A stretch of 64,000 bases of DNA from CAIVVT01 sp963757265 (GTDB lineage: Bacteria > Acidobacteriota > Terriglobia > Bryobacterales > Bryobacteraceae). Position numbers and translations under genes: made by a program. The stretch lies in NCBI GenBank assembly GCA_963757265.1, contig CAVWRA010000003.1:62001-126000 (forward strand), in the 5' to 3' direction. Position 1 is the first letter of the stretch. Every line of letters begins with the position of its first letter. The notes beneath the pieces were generated by a model. That model ran no database searches. It was given only the letters and a program-made list of their open reading frames with translations, and was not told the DNA's origin. Shown here one piece after another: positions 35,925-46,355 of the stretch.

Positions 35925-35975
35925 TGGATGCAATGCGGCACGGATTTGTGAGATAAGGGACGTTTTGGAAGGCCC

Positions 35976-37118
35976 ATGCGCAAGCTGCCAAATGATTCAA
36001 TGACCGCCCGGGAGCGCATTGAGACGACGCTCCGAGGCGAACGGCCGGATCGCGTGCCGATTTTCGACATGATCCAGAATGTTCCGCTGATCGAGCACGT
36101 AACGGGCGAAAAGCTCACCCCCGACAACGGACTGGATCTCCTCTGCCGGACGATCGGAGAGCGGCTCGATATCACCCGGGGTATCGCGCCGCCGGTCGAG
36201 GCGAAGGTGATCCGTCAACCGGACGGATTCGTCTACCAGCAGGAGTGGTGGACAACCTGGCTGGTCGAGAGGCCGTTTCGGGACGTGGATGGGTTTCTCG
36301 AATACGTGCGCCACAACATCGATGAACTCTACGACCGGCAGCGGGGCGAGATGTGGACGTTCGCCGGGAAAGGGAACGTGTGGGGGGAGGCCGGCGAGTC
36401 TCCCCGCGAGCGTTTCCTCCGATTGCAGGAGAGGCTGGGGGAGAACACAGTGCTGTTCCCCGACGAGAGCCCGGTGGGGCTCGACACCGCCCACGTGCGG
36501 GCCGGCCTGGAGCTGTTCTCCTTCGGGTATGCCGAAAACCCGGAACTGATTTCCGACTGGCTCGAAGCGCTCAACTGGGCCGAGATCCAGCGCGTGCACG
36601 AGGTCGCCGATCCGGCGCTTTCTCCGGTTGCCCTGGTGTTTGCCGATCAGGCGGACAAGAACCAGACATTGTTTTCGCCTTCATTCCTGCGCCGGGAGTT
36701 CTTCCCGCGGCTGCAAAAGCTCGTCGAAGCCTGGCATTCGCGCGGCGTCAAAGTGATCTTTCATTCCGATGGCAATCTTTGGAGCGTCCTGGAGGATTTC
36801 AAAGCTGCCGGGATCGACGGTTTGAACCCGCTCGAACCACTTTCCCGCATGTACGCCGGCGCCGTCCGGGAGTCGCATCCGGAGTGGATCCTGATGGGAG
36901 GCATCGATGCCAGCCAGTTGCTGCCATTCGGTTCGGAAGATGAGGTACGTCAAGCAGTGCGGCGCACCATCCATGACGCCGGTGCACACGGTCGGCTCTG
37001 GCTAGGCTCGAGGACCGAGATCCATCCCGCCATTCCGGCGCGTAACGTCCTCGCCATGTGGGACGAGATCGAGACATGCGGATACTACGAACCGCCGGGC
37101 TCCTGCAGTCTCATGTAG
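35976..37118 (+). CDS. Uroporphyrinogen decarboxylase-fold (URO-D) protein
   Basis: 380 aa. The URO-D TIM-barrel is recognised by TARERIETTLRGERPDRVPI, the FADQADKNQTLFSP segment, KVIFHSDGNLWSVLEDFKAA, GIDGLNPLEP and the GGIDASQLLPFGSEDEVRQA region. True HemE enzymes have a FGGR-type N-terminus that is absent, so this belongs to the cobalamin-dependent methyltransferase-like or uncharacterised URO-D group common near sugar genes in Acidobacteria and Planctomycetes. No corrinoid protein is next to it. A first ATG at 35976 or MTARE at 36000 are both possible starts. Confidence 0.8.
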   Translation: MRKLPNDSMTARERIETTLRGERPDRVPIFDMIQNVPLIEHVTGEKLTPDNGLDLLCRTIGERLDITRGIAPPVEAKVIRQPDGFVYQQEWWTTWLVERPFRDVDGFLEYVRHNIDELYDRQRGEMWTFAGKGNVWGEAGESPRERFLRLQERLGENTVLFPDESPVGLDTAHVRAGLELFSFGYAENPELISDWLEALNWAEIQRVHEVADPALSPVALVFADQADKNQTLFSPSFLRREFFPRLQKLVEAWHSRGVKVIFHSDGNLWSVLEDFKAAGIDGLNPLEPLSRMYAGAVRESHPEWILMGGIDASQLLPFGSEDEVRQAVRRTIHDAGAHGRLWLGSRTEIHPAIPARNVLAMWDEIETCGYYEPPGSCSLM

Positions 37119-37599
37119 AAGACACCGGGGTATCCGGGGGGTTCCCTTCGCCATCCCCGATGCGTGGGTGCATGTTCGGCTACTTGTCAGTCGCATGAGT
37201 GTGGAAGTCAATATGCCCCCACAACAGAAGTACGTTCTCAAGGATCCTCCATCACGCCGTTCATGCGAGAATTCGCGCGTGCGAATTTTCATTGCGATCA
37301 ACGCATCAAGAGTGCGGACTGGCCTGGGGAACGGTGTCGATAACACGAAATAACGCGGCCACTGCCCGACGAGAGGGGCTCCGCCGCAACTCGCATTCCC
37401 ATCCAACGAGGTGCGGCAGTTGTTCAGCCTAGTCAGCTACAACTTGGGGAAGTTGACGCGCACGTTCCAGGTTCTTCTCGTCTCAAACCGGGATGACACC
37501 TTTGGCGTATCGCAGGAAGAACCGGATTTCCTGATTCCCTGAACACTGATTCCCTGAACAGCGGCGCCAGCCACTCCCCATCGTGATAGGCTCGCTCGC
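37119..37599. other. Intergenic region with IS1380 debris and a tandem repeat
   Basis: Between 37340 and 37480 the sequence ACACGAAATAACGCGGCCAC and the following 100 bp match 56558-56680, which precedes the IS1380 relic there. A perfect tandem duplication CTGATTCCCTGAACA occupies 37531-37545 and 37546-37560. I see no gene. Confidence 0.55.
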
Positions 37600-38623
37600 A
37601 TGGCCGCCATCTCCCGTCGAGCTCTTCTCTCCCTGGCTGCTGGAGCCCCGCACCTGCGCGCGCAAGTCTCCTCCTTTCAGAGCAGAGCCACCGTCTCGCT
37701 GGTCCGGGGTGAAGACCGCCGCCGGAATGTCTATAACGCTCTCCTCGCCATTGACGATCAGATCCGTCCCGCCCTTAAGCGCAAGAAATACGTGCTCCTC
37801 AAGCCCAATACTGTCGCCGTCAACAACCAACTCGGTTCCACCCACGTTGACGCGATTCGTGGCATCCTCGACTACCTGAGCGAGCGCTATCGCGGCCCGG
37901 TCGTCATCGCCGACTCCTCCAGAGACTGCACCTGGGACGCCTACGAGAACTTCCTCTACAACCGTGTCCCCACCGAATACCGTCGCATCAAAGTCAGCCT
38001 CGTCGATCTCAATGAGGACCCACACCCCCTGGTCCACGAAATTGTCGATCGCGACCTGCACCTCACTCAGGTCCGCCTTGCCTCCCGCCTCTTCGACCCC
38101 GAAGCATACATCCTCGGCTGCGCCATACTCAAGGCGCACGACAATGTTGTCGCCACACTCTCCGTCAAGAACCTGGTGATGGCCGCGCCGCTCCACAACG
38201 CGCGCAGCGAAACCGCCAAGTGGAACGACAAGGCCCGCTACCATCAGGGCTACCGCCAGATCCAGATGAACATCGCACTCACGGCGAAACGCATGCGCCC
38301 CTTTTGGGGAGCCACCGTCATCGATGGCTTTGAAGGTATGGAAGGCGAAGGCCCTCTCCGCGGCACCCCCGTCCCTTCCCGCCTAGCCATCGCGTCCATT
38401 GATTTCGTCGCTGCCGACCGCCTAGGCGTCGAAACCATGAGTGTCAACCCCGCGTGGCCCGGTTACCTCCAATACTGCTGCGACGCCGGCCTCGGCCAAT
38501 ACGACCTCGCCAAAATCGATCTTCGCGGCTCTGCGGCGCTATCCGATGTCCGTAAAACGTACAAGCTTCACCCCCGAGTTCGACAAGCAGATCGAGTGGC
38601 TCGGGCCACTGCCCAAGGCGTGA
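37600..38623 (+). CDS. DUF362 domain protein, frameshift near the end
   Basis: About 340 aa. A Tat-like leader (AISRRALLSLAAGAPHL) precedes the DUF362 domain: KKYVLLKPNTVAVNNQLGST, VDAIRGILDYLSERY, GPVVIADSSRDCTWDAYENF and ILKAHDNVVATLSVKNLVMA. A run of five C near 38573 shifts the frame; with four C the protein ends HPEFDKQIEWLGPLPKA at 38623, which looks like the natural terminus. DUF362 proteins often carry iron-sulfur clusters or act as redox-linked hydrolases, but no CxxCxxC is present here. Function unknown. Confidence 0.75.
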
Positions 38624-38663
38624 CTGTGCCTCTCGGAAGACTCAACTCAGAAGCCTTGCAAAC

Positions 38664-38921
38664 GTGCAACGGATCATCAACTCCTTGCTTCGCCGCACAA
38701 TCCTGGATCTCGCCATCCTTTCCCTGGTCCCCGGCGCTCAATCGCTTTACGCCCAGATGGCTCATCTCAAGCACGGCACCACGCCGGCTGGCTGGCTGTG
38801 GGGCGGCGTGCCGTATGCCAGCGCCGACCATGGCGCGAAAGAGTATCGCGGCGCCTATGAGTTCCAATACGACAAGATGAATTTGAACCGCGGCGACGGC
38901 ATGCCAAAACGGAAGCTGTGA
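38664..38921 (+). CDS. Hypothetical short protein, possible remnant
   Basis: 85 codons from a GTG at 38664. A hydrophobic leader (TILDLAILSLVPGAQSLYAQ) with a plausible signal cleavage site is followed by MAHLKHGTTPAGWLWGGVPY and a charged end. The composition is protein-like and the leader is convincing, but it is short and I recognise no family. It lies between the DUF362 gene and the second GH27, 45 bp before the latter. Confidence 0.4.
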   Translation: MQRIINSLLRRTILDLAILSLVPGAQSLYAQMAHLKHGTTPAGWLWGGVPYASADHGAKEYRGAYEFQYDKMNLNRGDGMPKRKL

Positions 38922-38966
38922 ATATTATGAAGGAGCCCAAACCCCAACTGAATGGAGATCTTCTAA

Positions 38967-40502
38967 ATGCGATCCACTCTTTTTTCGGCCACACTATTGC
39001 TTCTGAGCGCCATTCTGGCTGCTGCGCAAACGGGCGACATCGGGAAGCCCATCCTAACTCCGAAACCGGGCTTCGCGCCGAGGATCAATGGACCTGGAAT
39101 CTATGGCGCTCGCCCTGGCCATCCGTTCCCGTACCGCATACCGTGCACTGGCCTTCGTCCGATCCTGTTTTCAGCAGAGGGGTTGCCGTCTTCGCTTCGC
39201 TTAGATGCGCAGACCGGCATCATTACCGGTTCAGTTCCGCAGCGGCGAGGCGAGTATGCGATCACGTTTCGTGCCAGTAACAGGAAAGGATCCAGCGTGC
39301 ACCACTTCAAACTCGTCGTCGGCGACACGCTCGCTCTCACGCCTCCCATGGGGTGGAACGACTGGTACACGCATTACGAGCGGATCACCGATGCCCTTAT
39401 GCGTCAGGCAGCCGACGCCATGATCTCTTCCGGCATGGCTGATTTCGGCTATCAGTATGTGAATATCGATGGGTGCTGGACCATGAAGCCTGGGTCCTCG
39501 GATCCGAACTTCAACGGTGAACCTCGCGACACCTCCGGAACCTTGTTGCCTAACAGGCATTTCGGAGATATGAAGGCACTCACCGACTACATCCACGCGA
39601 AGGGGCTGAGAGCAGGGATCCTTTCGTCGCCAGGTCCAACAGAGTGCGGCGGTTTTGCGACGTCCTGGCGCCACGAGGAGGGTGACGCGCGAAAGTTCGC
39701 CGAGTGGGGCTTTGATTTTCTGAAGTATGACTGGTGCTCCTACGGCACAGTAGCGCCGGCCAACACACTCGAGGACTACCAGCGGCCGTACCGTCTGATG
39801 GCCGGGTTTCTTCGCAAGTTGGACCGCGACATCGTACTCAACATGTGCCAATACGGGATGAAGGACGTGTGGAAATGGGGTGGTGAGGTCGGCGGCAACA
39901 CGTGGCGAACCACCGGCGATCTCGGCGAGGCAAAAGACACCCAGTTGCCGGGCTTCTACTCTATAGGATTCAAGAATGCCGAGCATTACGAGTATGCCGG
40001 GCCCGGCCGCTGGAACGATCCCGATTACATCTTGATCGGCCGCGTGGGGAACGCATTCCGCCAAGCCGAACTCCCGAGACCGACACACCTGACCGGAGAT
40101 GAACAATACAGCTACATGTCGATGTGGGTTCTGATGGCTGCGCCTCTGTTCTTCTCCGGGGATATGAACCACCTGGACGAGTTTACGGTCAACGTCCTCT
40201 GCAACGCCGAAGTAATCGATGTGGATCAGGATCCCCTGGGCAAACAGGCCCGCATCATCCGCCACACCCAGGACGAGTTTGTTCTGGCGCGACCGCTGGA
40301 AGACGGGTCCCTGGCAGTCGGGCTGTTTAATCTAGGCAAGGATCCGCAGAAGATCACCGCCACATGGCCGGAACTTGGCCTCGACGGCAAACGCCGGGGC
40401 CGTGATTTATGGCGTCAGAAGGACATCGGCTCGTTCCGCAACGAATACTCAGTCACAGTGAACGGCCACGGCGTCTCGCTGGTGCGCCTTTTCAACCCGT
40501 AG
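38967..40502 (+). CDS. Secreted GH27 alpha-galactosidase, second paralogue
   Basis: 511 aa. Signal peptide (STLFSATLLLLSAILAAAQ), He_PIG-associated segment (RINGPGIYGARPGHPFPYRI), Ig-like domain, then the GH27 barrel from LALTPPMGWNDWY. The nucleophile is D255 in FLKYDWCSY and the acid/base lies in GRWNDPD near residue 351. GGAG precedes the ATG. It has the same domain plan as the gene at 23866 and clear identity along the whole length, with differences around the active site (KCSYPAKDN there, WCSYGTVAP here), which suggests different preferred glycans. Confidence 0.9.
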   Translation: MRSTLFSATLLLLSAILAAAQTGDIGKPILTPKPGFAPRINGPGIYGARPGHPFPYRIPCTGLRPILFSAEGLPSSLRLDAQTGIITGSVPQRRGEYAITFRASNRKGSSVHHFKLVVGDTLALTPPMGWNDWYTHYERITDALMRQAADAMISSGMADFGYQYVNIDGCWTMKPGSSDPNFNGEPRDTSGTLLPNRHFGDMKALTDYIHAKGLRAGILSSPGPTECGGFATSWRHEEGDARKFAEWGFDFLKYDWCSYGTVAPANTLEDYQRPYRLMAGFLRKLDRDIVLNMCQYGMKDVWKWGGEVGGNTWRTTGDLGEAKDTQLPGFYSIGFKNAEHYEYAGPGRWNDPDYILIGRVGNAFRQAELPRPTHLTGDEQYSYMSMWVLMAAPLFFSGDMNHLDEFTVNVLCNAEVIDVDQDPLGKQARIIRHTQDEFVLARPLEDGSLAVGLFNLGKDPQKITATWPELGLDGKRRGRDLWRQKDIGSFRNEYSVTVNGHGVSLVRLFNP

Positions 40503-40618
40503 CCTGCAGCACGGCGGACCGCTACCGATATCACCAGAGATCGTTGTGGTAACTCGCACGATGCAGGCATTGAGAAGCTGCACATGAAGACAAGAGCCGC
40601 CCACGCGGTAGTGCCGAA

Positions 40619-41885
40619 TTAGTATTCGATGGCTTCGCGGCCTACGGCGAGATTCAGTTGCCCGACTGCGGTGAGATATGCGCCGGTCAGGTTGAGATAC
40701 GCCACCTGAACCGCCCGGTAGTCGCGCTGGGCATCCAGAAAGTCCACCAGCGCCGCTGCTCCGCGCAGGTAAGAGTACGAAACCGAGTCACGAACACGGG
40801 TGGACGTTGCCAGGTACTTCTCCTTGTACGTACGCAGGAGGTTCGAAGCGCTGACCAGTGCGACATAGGCCGAATCGACGTCGCTGAAGACCTGGGCCAG
40901 CGCGGCGTCGTGCAGCCGTTGGGCGTGCGTTATGTCCAGACGAGTGCGCTCCTTCTCGCCCTGATTGCGGTCGAAAATCCGCAATGGGATGTTCATGCTC
41001 ACCCCGGCATACACATCGATCGGCGGGTTATGGCCAAAGTTCGACACCGAAGGTCGGATCCGTCGAGCCGTTGGCCACAGCCAGTTTGTAGTCGGTCTGC
41101 GCCTTGTCGATGGCCTGAACGGCGGCCTTCAAATCGGGGCGCGATTCGAGCGCGATGGTATGGAACGACTCGAGTGGCTCGATGTGGTTGCCGGAATCGA
41201 ACGATCCAGTGACATCGAAATTGTCCGTGGGCGTGCGGTCGTTGAGCAGCGTGAGCAACACAATTTTGGCACTGCGCAGGTTCACGCTGGCGGTTTCGAA
41301 GTCCGATTCATACTGCACCCGCTGCAACTCCAGGCGGTCCAGATCGACGCGCGCAATGTCGCCGGCTTTGAGGCGGGCGCGGCTGATCGTCAGTTCCCGG
41401 TCGAAGTAGTCGAGGTTGTCCTTGGCCAGCGCGAGCACCTGCTTGGCCTGCAGCAGTTGGACGAACGCGCTGCGCAGGCTGAAGAGGAGGGTTCTTTCCA
41501 GATCCGTCTGCTGCGAGACGGCGATGCCGGTGGCCTTTTGGGCGCTTTCCAGGCGCAGTTCGCGCTTGTGCTGGCGTTCATGGAGATAGCTGAAGGAGAG
41601 CAGCGGGAAGGCGTAGCCGAGCGGACGGTATGGATTGATCGTAAATGGATCGAGCTGATCGAGGCCCACGGTCATATCCGGGTTGGGCCGCAGGTAAGCC
41701 GTGACCTCGGCGGCCTTCGATTCATCAATGCCGATCTGGCCAGCGAGCAACGTGGGGTTGGCGGCCTCGAACTTCTCGCGCACCTGACGCCAGGTCAACG
41801 GAGTCTGGGCGAAGAGACCGCCCGCGAGCAGCAACGCGGTCAGGAGCGCCAGTTGAATTTGCAGAATTAGACGACGCATCTTCAC
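40619..41885 (-). CDS. czcC: TolC-family outer-membrane efflux protein (CzcC-like), one frameshift
   Basis: About 421 aa if a single extra base near 41038 is removed (GTCGAACTTTGG for GTCGACTTTGG). Signal peptide LILQIQLALLTALLLAGGLFAQ, then two TolC repeats; the long helices ARLKAGDIARVDLDRLELQR and STRVRDSVSYSYLRGAAALV are the paired structural-repeat helices typical of OEP family members. It forms the outer-membrane channel of the CzcCBA pump and is the last gene of that operon, 77 bp after czcA. The shift comes in a single homopolymer-like spot, so a sequencing error is likely. Confidence 0.8.
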
Positions 41886-41962
41886 CTCACTTCACACTTC
41901 ACATCGCACCGGGCCTCGTTACGCAATGCCGCATCTTCCGGGCTGACAGGGTGCAGCCCGCA

Positions 41963-44900
41963 TCACACCTGGAGAACGTCGCCGTCGCGCGCGACCAGCG
42001 AGTACAGCACGGGCGCGAGGAAGACCGACAGCAAGAGCCGCGAAGCGAGTCCACCCACGATCACGATGGCGAAGGGCTTCTGCGAGTCGCTGCCGATGCC
42101 CGTGGACATGGCCGCCGGAAGCAGGCCGAAACAGGCCACGATCGCAGTCATCATGATGGGGCGGAGCCGCAACAACGAGGCCTCGAAGGTCGCGGTCGGA
42201 ATGTCCTTGCCTTCGAGCCGCAGCTTGTTGATAAAGGAATAGAGGATGACGCTGGTCTGGACCGCGACGCCCATCAGCGCGACGAAGCCGAGCATCGACG
42301 AGACGCTGAGGTTGGTATGGGTCAGGCGCAGCGCCAGCAGGCCGCCCACCGGCTCGGTGACGAGCACGCTGAAGAAGATGATCAGGGGGAACTTGAGGTT
42401 GCCGTAGAGCACGAAGAGGATCATCACGACCAGGATGACGGTGAGAGGGAGAATGATCTTCATCTGCTCGCGCGAGGCCAGATAATCTTTGTACTCGCCA
42501 CCCCAGTCGAAGCGGTAGCCCAAGGGGAGACTTACGGCCGCCGCGACCCTGGCGCGGGCGTCGTTCACGGCGCCGGCCATGTCGCGCCCCTCGACGCTGA
42601 ATTGCACGCCAATATAGCGTTCATTGCCCTCACGATAGACGAAGGATGCGCCGCTCTCGGCGCGCACGTCCGCAAATTGGCTTAACGGCAGGTACTGCCC
42701 GTCAGGCGTGGCGATAAGGAGGTTCCGGATGGCGTTTTCATTGTTACGGTACTGCTCCTGAAGACGCAGAACGAGGTCGAACTGGCGCTCGCCCTGAATC
42801 ACCTGCGTGACGGGGTCGCCGCCCATGGCGGTATCGATGAGGGTGTTGATGTCGCTGACGTTCAGGCCGTAGCGGGAGAGCTTGGCGCGGTCGGGAACAA
42901 TCACCAGGCTGGGCTGGCCCAGTTCACGCACAACCGTGATCTCGGTGATGCCGGGCACGGCTGCCAGAATCTTGCGAACCTGCTCCGCCTTAGCTTCGAG
43001 CGTAACGAGATCCGCGCCGAAGATCTTCACGGCCAGGGCGCTCTTCAGCCCGGTTTCGGCCTCATCGACCGCATCCTCGGCCGGCTGCGTGTAATTGAAG
43101 ATAATCCCGGGAAATGCTTCCAGCTTTTTCTGAAGCGCCTCGATCAGTTGCGGCTTGTTCTTCTGGTCCCCGCTCCACGACTTGTCGGAATACGGCTTCA
43201 GGCCGACGTAGAACTCGTTGTTGTAGAAGCCCGTGGGATCCGTGCCGTCGTCAGGGCGTCCGAGCTCATTGGCCACCGTGGTCACCTGAGGGAAGCTCAT
43301 CAGGATCTGGCGGATCTTGGGCGACAACCGGGAGGCTTCCTCGAACGAGATGGTGTAGGGCGTGGTGGCGCGGACCCACAACGCCCCCTCGTCGAGGTGG
43401 GGCATGAATTCGGCGCCGAGAAACGGGATGGTCGCGAGTGAGCACAGAAAGATGCAAAGGATCAGTGCCACGGTGACGAATCGATTGCGCAGGCACCAGC
43501 CCAACATCCCGCCATACACGCTGCGCACCCATTCGAAGAGACGGACCTTCGGTTCATGCAGCTTCTTGCGCAAAAGGTAGGCGCATAGCACGGGCAGCAG
43601 CGTGAGCGTGCAAAGCAGCGAGCCGAGCAAAGCGAACGACATGGTGTCGGCCATCGGCTGGAAGAGCCGCCCGGAGGGGCCGCTGAGCACATAGATGGGC
43701 AGGTAACCGGCGATGATGACCGCGACCGCAAAGAAAATCGGCCGCTCGACGTCGTGCGCCGCGCCGCGAACGAGGTCTACGAGAGGACGATCTTCGTCGG
43801 CGTGCGCAGCCCGCTCGCGGAAGATGTTTTCCACCATCACGATGGCGCCGTCAACGATGATCCCGAAATCGATCGCGCCGATGGAAAGGAGGTTGGCCGG
43901 GATGTGACGCCAGTCCAGGCAGATGAACGCGAACGTCAGCGAAAACGGGATCGTCACGGCCACAATCAGCGCCGTCCGCAAACTGAACAGAAACAGCCCA
44001 AGAATGACGAGCACCAGCACCAGGCCCAGCAGGAGGTTCTTCTCAACTGTTCTAGTAGTCTCTTCGATCAGTCCCTGGCGGTCGTAATACGGCACGACCT
44101 TCACGTCCGGCGGCAGGACCCGTTCGTTCAATTGGTTCGTCATCTCCTCGACCCGTTTGAGGATGACCTGCGCCTGCTCGCCGACGCGCATCAGAATTAC
44201 GCCCTCCACGGCCTCATCCTGGTGCATGTAGCCGAACTGGCCCAACCGCGGCGCGTAACCCATCTTCACGTCTGCCAGGTCCTTCACGTCGACCGGGATG
44301 CCGCCCTTCTCGGCCACGACGATGTTGCCGATATCCTGCAACTGGCGCACCAGGCCGAGGCCGCGAATGTAGTAAAACTGCCCGCCCTGCGAATAGAAGC
44401 CGCCTCCGGCGTTGGAGTTGTTGCTGGCGAGTTGTTGCGAAATCTGCGGCACGGATACGCCGTACTTGAAGAGCTTGGCCGGATCGATCAGCACCTGATA
44501 CTGCATGGTGGTGCCGCCGAAGCCGGAGTCGTCGGCCACGCCCTGAATGGAACGATAGCGGCGTTCGATGACCCAGTCCTCGATCGTCTTCAAGTCCTGC
44601 GGGCTGCGGTCGGTGCTCTGCAGAACGTAGCGGTAGATCAGGCCGCTGGGACTGAACATGGGAGAGAGACTGGGCTGCAGTCCTGTCGGAAGGCGCGCGG
44701 TGCCCATGCGCTCGAAGGCCAACTGACGCACGAAATACGGATCGGCGCCATAGTCGAAATTCATGGCGATAAAAGACAGACCATAGAGCGAGATCGAACG
44801 CAGCGAATCGAGCCGCGGAATGCCGTTCAGCTCGATTTCAATCGGGATTGTGACCAGCCGTTCGATTTCCTCGGGAGAGTGTCCCGGCCACTGGGTAATC

Positions 44901-45046
44901 AGCTCCACGTGCGGCGGGGAAAGGTCGGGATACGCGTCAATCGGCAGTTTACTGAAGGAATACGCGCCCCACAGCATGAGCGCCAGCGCGATCACGATAA
45001 TCACGAACGGCTGTTTGAGAGCGAATGAGACAATGCGGGCGATCAT
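41963..45046 (-). CDS. czcA: Heavy-metal efflux RND pump, CzcA/HME type
   Basis: 1027 aa inner-membrane proton antiporter with two sets of RND helices and two large periplasmic loops. It starts VSFALKQPFVIIVIALALML and has AYPDLSPPHVELITQWPG. The TM4 motif DFGIIVDGAIVMVE puts acids at D393, D399 and E406, as in CzcA-type pumps for divalent Co, Zn, Cd or Ni, rather than the pattern of the Cu/Ag pump CusA. Second-half landmarks are ALMGVAVQTSVILYSFINKL. It exports metal through CzcB and CzcC. Given the nikR/cbi genes nearby, Ni or Co is a reasonable guess. Confidence 0.92.
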   Translation of the reverse strand: MIARIVSFALKQPFVIIVIALALMLWGAYSFSKLPIDAYPDLSPPHVELITQWPGHSPEEIERLVTIPIEIELNGIPRLDSLRSISLYGLSFIAMNFDYGADPYFVRQLAFERMGTARLPTGLQPSLSPMFSPSGLIYRYVLQSTDRSPQDLKTIEDWVIERRYRSIQGVADDSGFGGTTMQYQVLIDPAKLFKYGVSVPQISQQLASNNSNAGGGFYSQGGQFYYIRGLGLVRQLQDIGNIVVAEKGGIPVDVKDLADVKMGYAPRLGQFGYMHQDEAVEGVILMRVGEQAQVILKRVEEMTNQLNERVLPPDVKVVPYYDRQGLIEETTRTVEKNLLLGLVLVLVILGLFLFSLRTALIVAVTIPFSLTFAFICLDWRHIPANLLSIGAIDFGIIVDGAIVMVENIFRERAAHADEDRPLVDLVRGAAHDVERPIFFAVAVIIAGYLPIYVLSGPSGRLFQPMADTMSFALLGSLLCTLTLLPVLCAYLLRKKLHEPKVRLFEWVRSVYGGMLGWCLRNRFVTVALILCIFLCSLATIPFLGAEFMPHLDEGALWVRATTPYTISFEEASRLSPKIRQILMSFPQVTTVANELGRPDDGTDPTGFYNNEFYVGLKPYSDKSWSGDQKNKPQLIEALQKKLEAFPGIIFNYTQPAEDAVDEAETGLKSALAVKIFGADLVTLEAKAEQVRKILAAVPGITEITVVRELGQPSLVIVPDRAKLSRYGLNVSDINTLIDTAMGGDPVTQVIQGERQFDLVLRLQEQYRNNENAIRNLLIATPDGQYLPLSQFADVRAESGASFVYREGNERYIGVQFSVEGRDMAGAVNDARARVAAAVSLPLGYRFDWGGEYKDYLASREQMKIILPLTVILVVMILFVLYGNLKFPLIIFFSVLVTEPVGGLLALRLTHTNLSVSSMLGFVALMGVAVQTSVILYSFINKLRLEGKDIPTATFEASLLRLRPIMMTAIVACFGLLPAAMSTGIGSDSQKPFAIVIVGGLASRLLLSVFLAPVLYSLVARDGDVLQV

Positions 45047-45057
45047 AATATCCGGCC

Positions 45058-46257
45058 TTACTTCATCCTGTTCGCGAATTGAAGAAACAGGCTGCCATCA
45101 GTGACGATCTCCTCGCCTTCGCTCAGCCCGGAAGCGACTGCCACGAAACCGCCCTGCTCGGCCCCGATGCGAACAGGCCGTTGGGCGAACTCGCCCGGCC
45201 GTGACTGCACATAAACCAGCGGCTCGTTGTTGTCGTCCCGCAGTACGGCCGAAACCGGCACGACCAGAATGTTGCTGCGCGTGCCAGTGTGGATCACCGC
45301 CTCGACGAACATGTCCTTCTTGAGAATGCCGCGCGGGTTCGCGGTGACGATGCGAACGGGTGTGGTGCGCGTCGCCGGATCCACAAACGCCCCGATGTAG
45401 CCCACCTTGCCGTGGAAAGTGCCGTCGAACGAGGGGTTCGTCAATTCAACGGGATCCCCAACGCGCACGCTGGGAAGATCGCGGTCGAAGATGTGACCCT
45501 GCACCCAGACTTCGCTCACCGCGCTGATCATGAAGCAGACGGTCGAGCCCGCCTGGATCAGCATGCCGGGCGAAACCAGCTTCTGCACGACCATGCCGGC
45601 GATCGGCGAGCGCACCGCCAACTCGGTGCTGATCTTCGTGCCCTGCCGCTCCGCCTGGTCGATCTCCGCGGCAGTAATGCCGAAGATTTTCAGCGTCTGC
45701 AAGCTGGTCTGGACGTCGGTCATGGCGTCGTTGAAATCCGCCTCGGCGCTGTCGTAGTCCTTCTGCGCGACCGAACCATGCTCCAGCAAGTCCTTCATGC
45801 GGTCCACAATGCGCTTGTTGAAAACTTCCCGGTTGCGCGCCTTGCGGTAAGCGGAAATGGCCGCGGCCACGTCCGGACTGGAAACGTAGAGCAGCGGCTG
45901 ATCCTTCGTCACCTGCGCGCCGAAGTCGACCAGCAGGCGCGAGATCGGGCCGTTGACCTGCGTGATTGCCTGCGTGGTGTGGTCGGCGTCCCAATCCACC
46001 GTCCCGGTCGTGTGAATCTCCACAGCCCACGAAGTTCTGTTGACCTTGGAAATCTTCAGGTGCTCGAGTTGATCCCGTTCCACTTTGAACAGGCTAGGCT
46101 CCGCGGCCTGCGCCGCTTCGGGAGACTTGCTTTCGGCCTGTTCCGGATTGGGATGCGCGCAGCCGCCCTGAAAGCAAACCGCCGCCAGGAGGGCAGCGCC
46201 AGCCCATAGCGGCTGACAACGCAGCCGGGTCCGCGAGCGGAACAATGCCGCAAGCAT
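45058..46257 (-). CDS. czcB: Periplasmic adaptor of the metal efflux pump, CzcB/CusB type, lipoprotein
   Basis: 399 aa membrane-fusion protein. A lipobox at the end of the leader (LLAAVCFQGGC) predicts lipidation. The lipoyl/barrel-sandwich halves surround an alpha hairpin (DRMKDLLEHGSVAQKDYDSA and onward), followed by the beta-barrel (VWVQGHIFDRDLPSVRVGDP) and the membrane-proximal end (GLSEGEEIVTDGSLFLQFAN). It bridges CzcA and CzcC. It lies 11 bp upstream of czcA. Confidence 0.9.
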   Translation of the reverse strand: MLAALFRSRTRLRCQPLWAGAALLAAVCFQGGCAHPNPEQAESKSPEAAQAAEPSLFKVERDQLEHLKISKVNRTSWAVEIHTTGTVDWDADHTTQAITQVNGPISRLLVDFGAQVTKDQPLLYVSSPDVAAAISAYRKARNREVFNKRIVDRMKDLLEHGSVAQKDYDSAEADFNDAMTDVQTSLQTLKIFGITAAEIDQAERQGTKISTELAVRSPIAGMVVQKLVSPGMLIQAGSTVCFMISAVSEVWVQGHIFDRDLPSVRVGDPVELTNPSFDGTFHGKVGYIGAFVDPATRTTPVRIVTANPRGILKKDMFVEAVIHTGTRSNILVVPVSAVLRDDNNEPLVYVQSRPGEFAQRPVRIGAEQGGFVAVASGLSEGEEIVTDGSLFLQFANRMK

Positions 46258-46355
46258 GATGAAACCACCTCTCTATGTAATCCCGCCACTGGAGTTGGCA
46301 TAACCCCGAGTCGCACCATTACGGTGCGCCACGGCACAAAAACTGGCGCAGGGAA

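Noticed and set aside
37531..37560. CRISPR-like or regulatory repeat array
   Set aside because: Only two perfect 15-bp units without spacers; a simple tandem duplication. No CRISPR array is seen in the window.
37483..38244. 253-codon minus-strand frame rich in Val/Gly/Glu
   Set aside because: Exactly antisense to the DUF362 gene, whose motifs are clear; no ribosome site.
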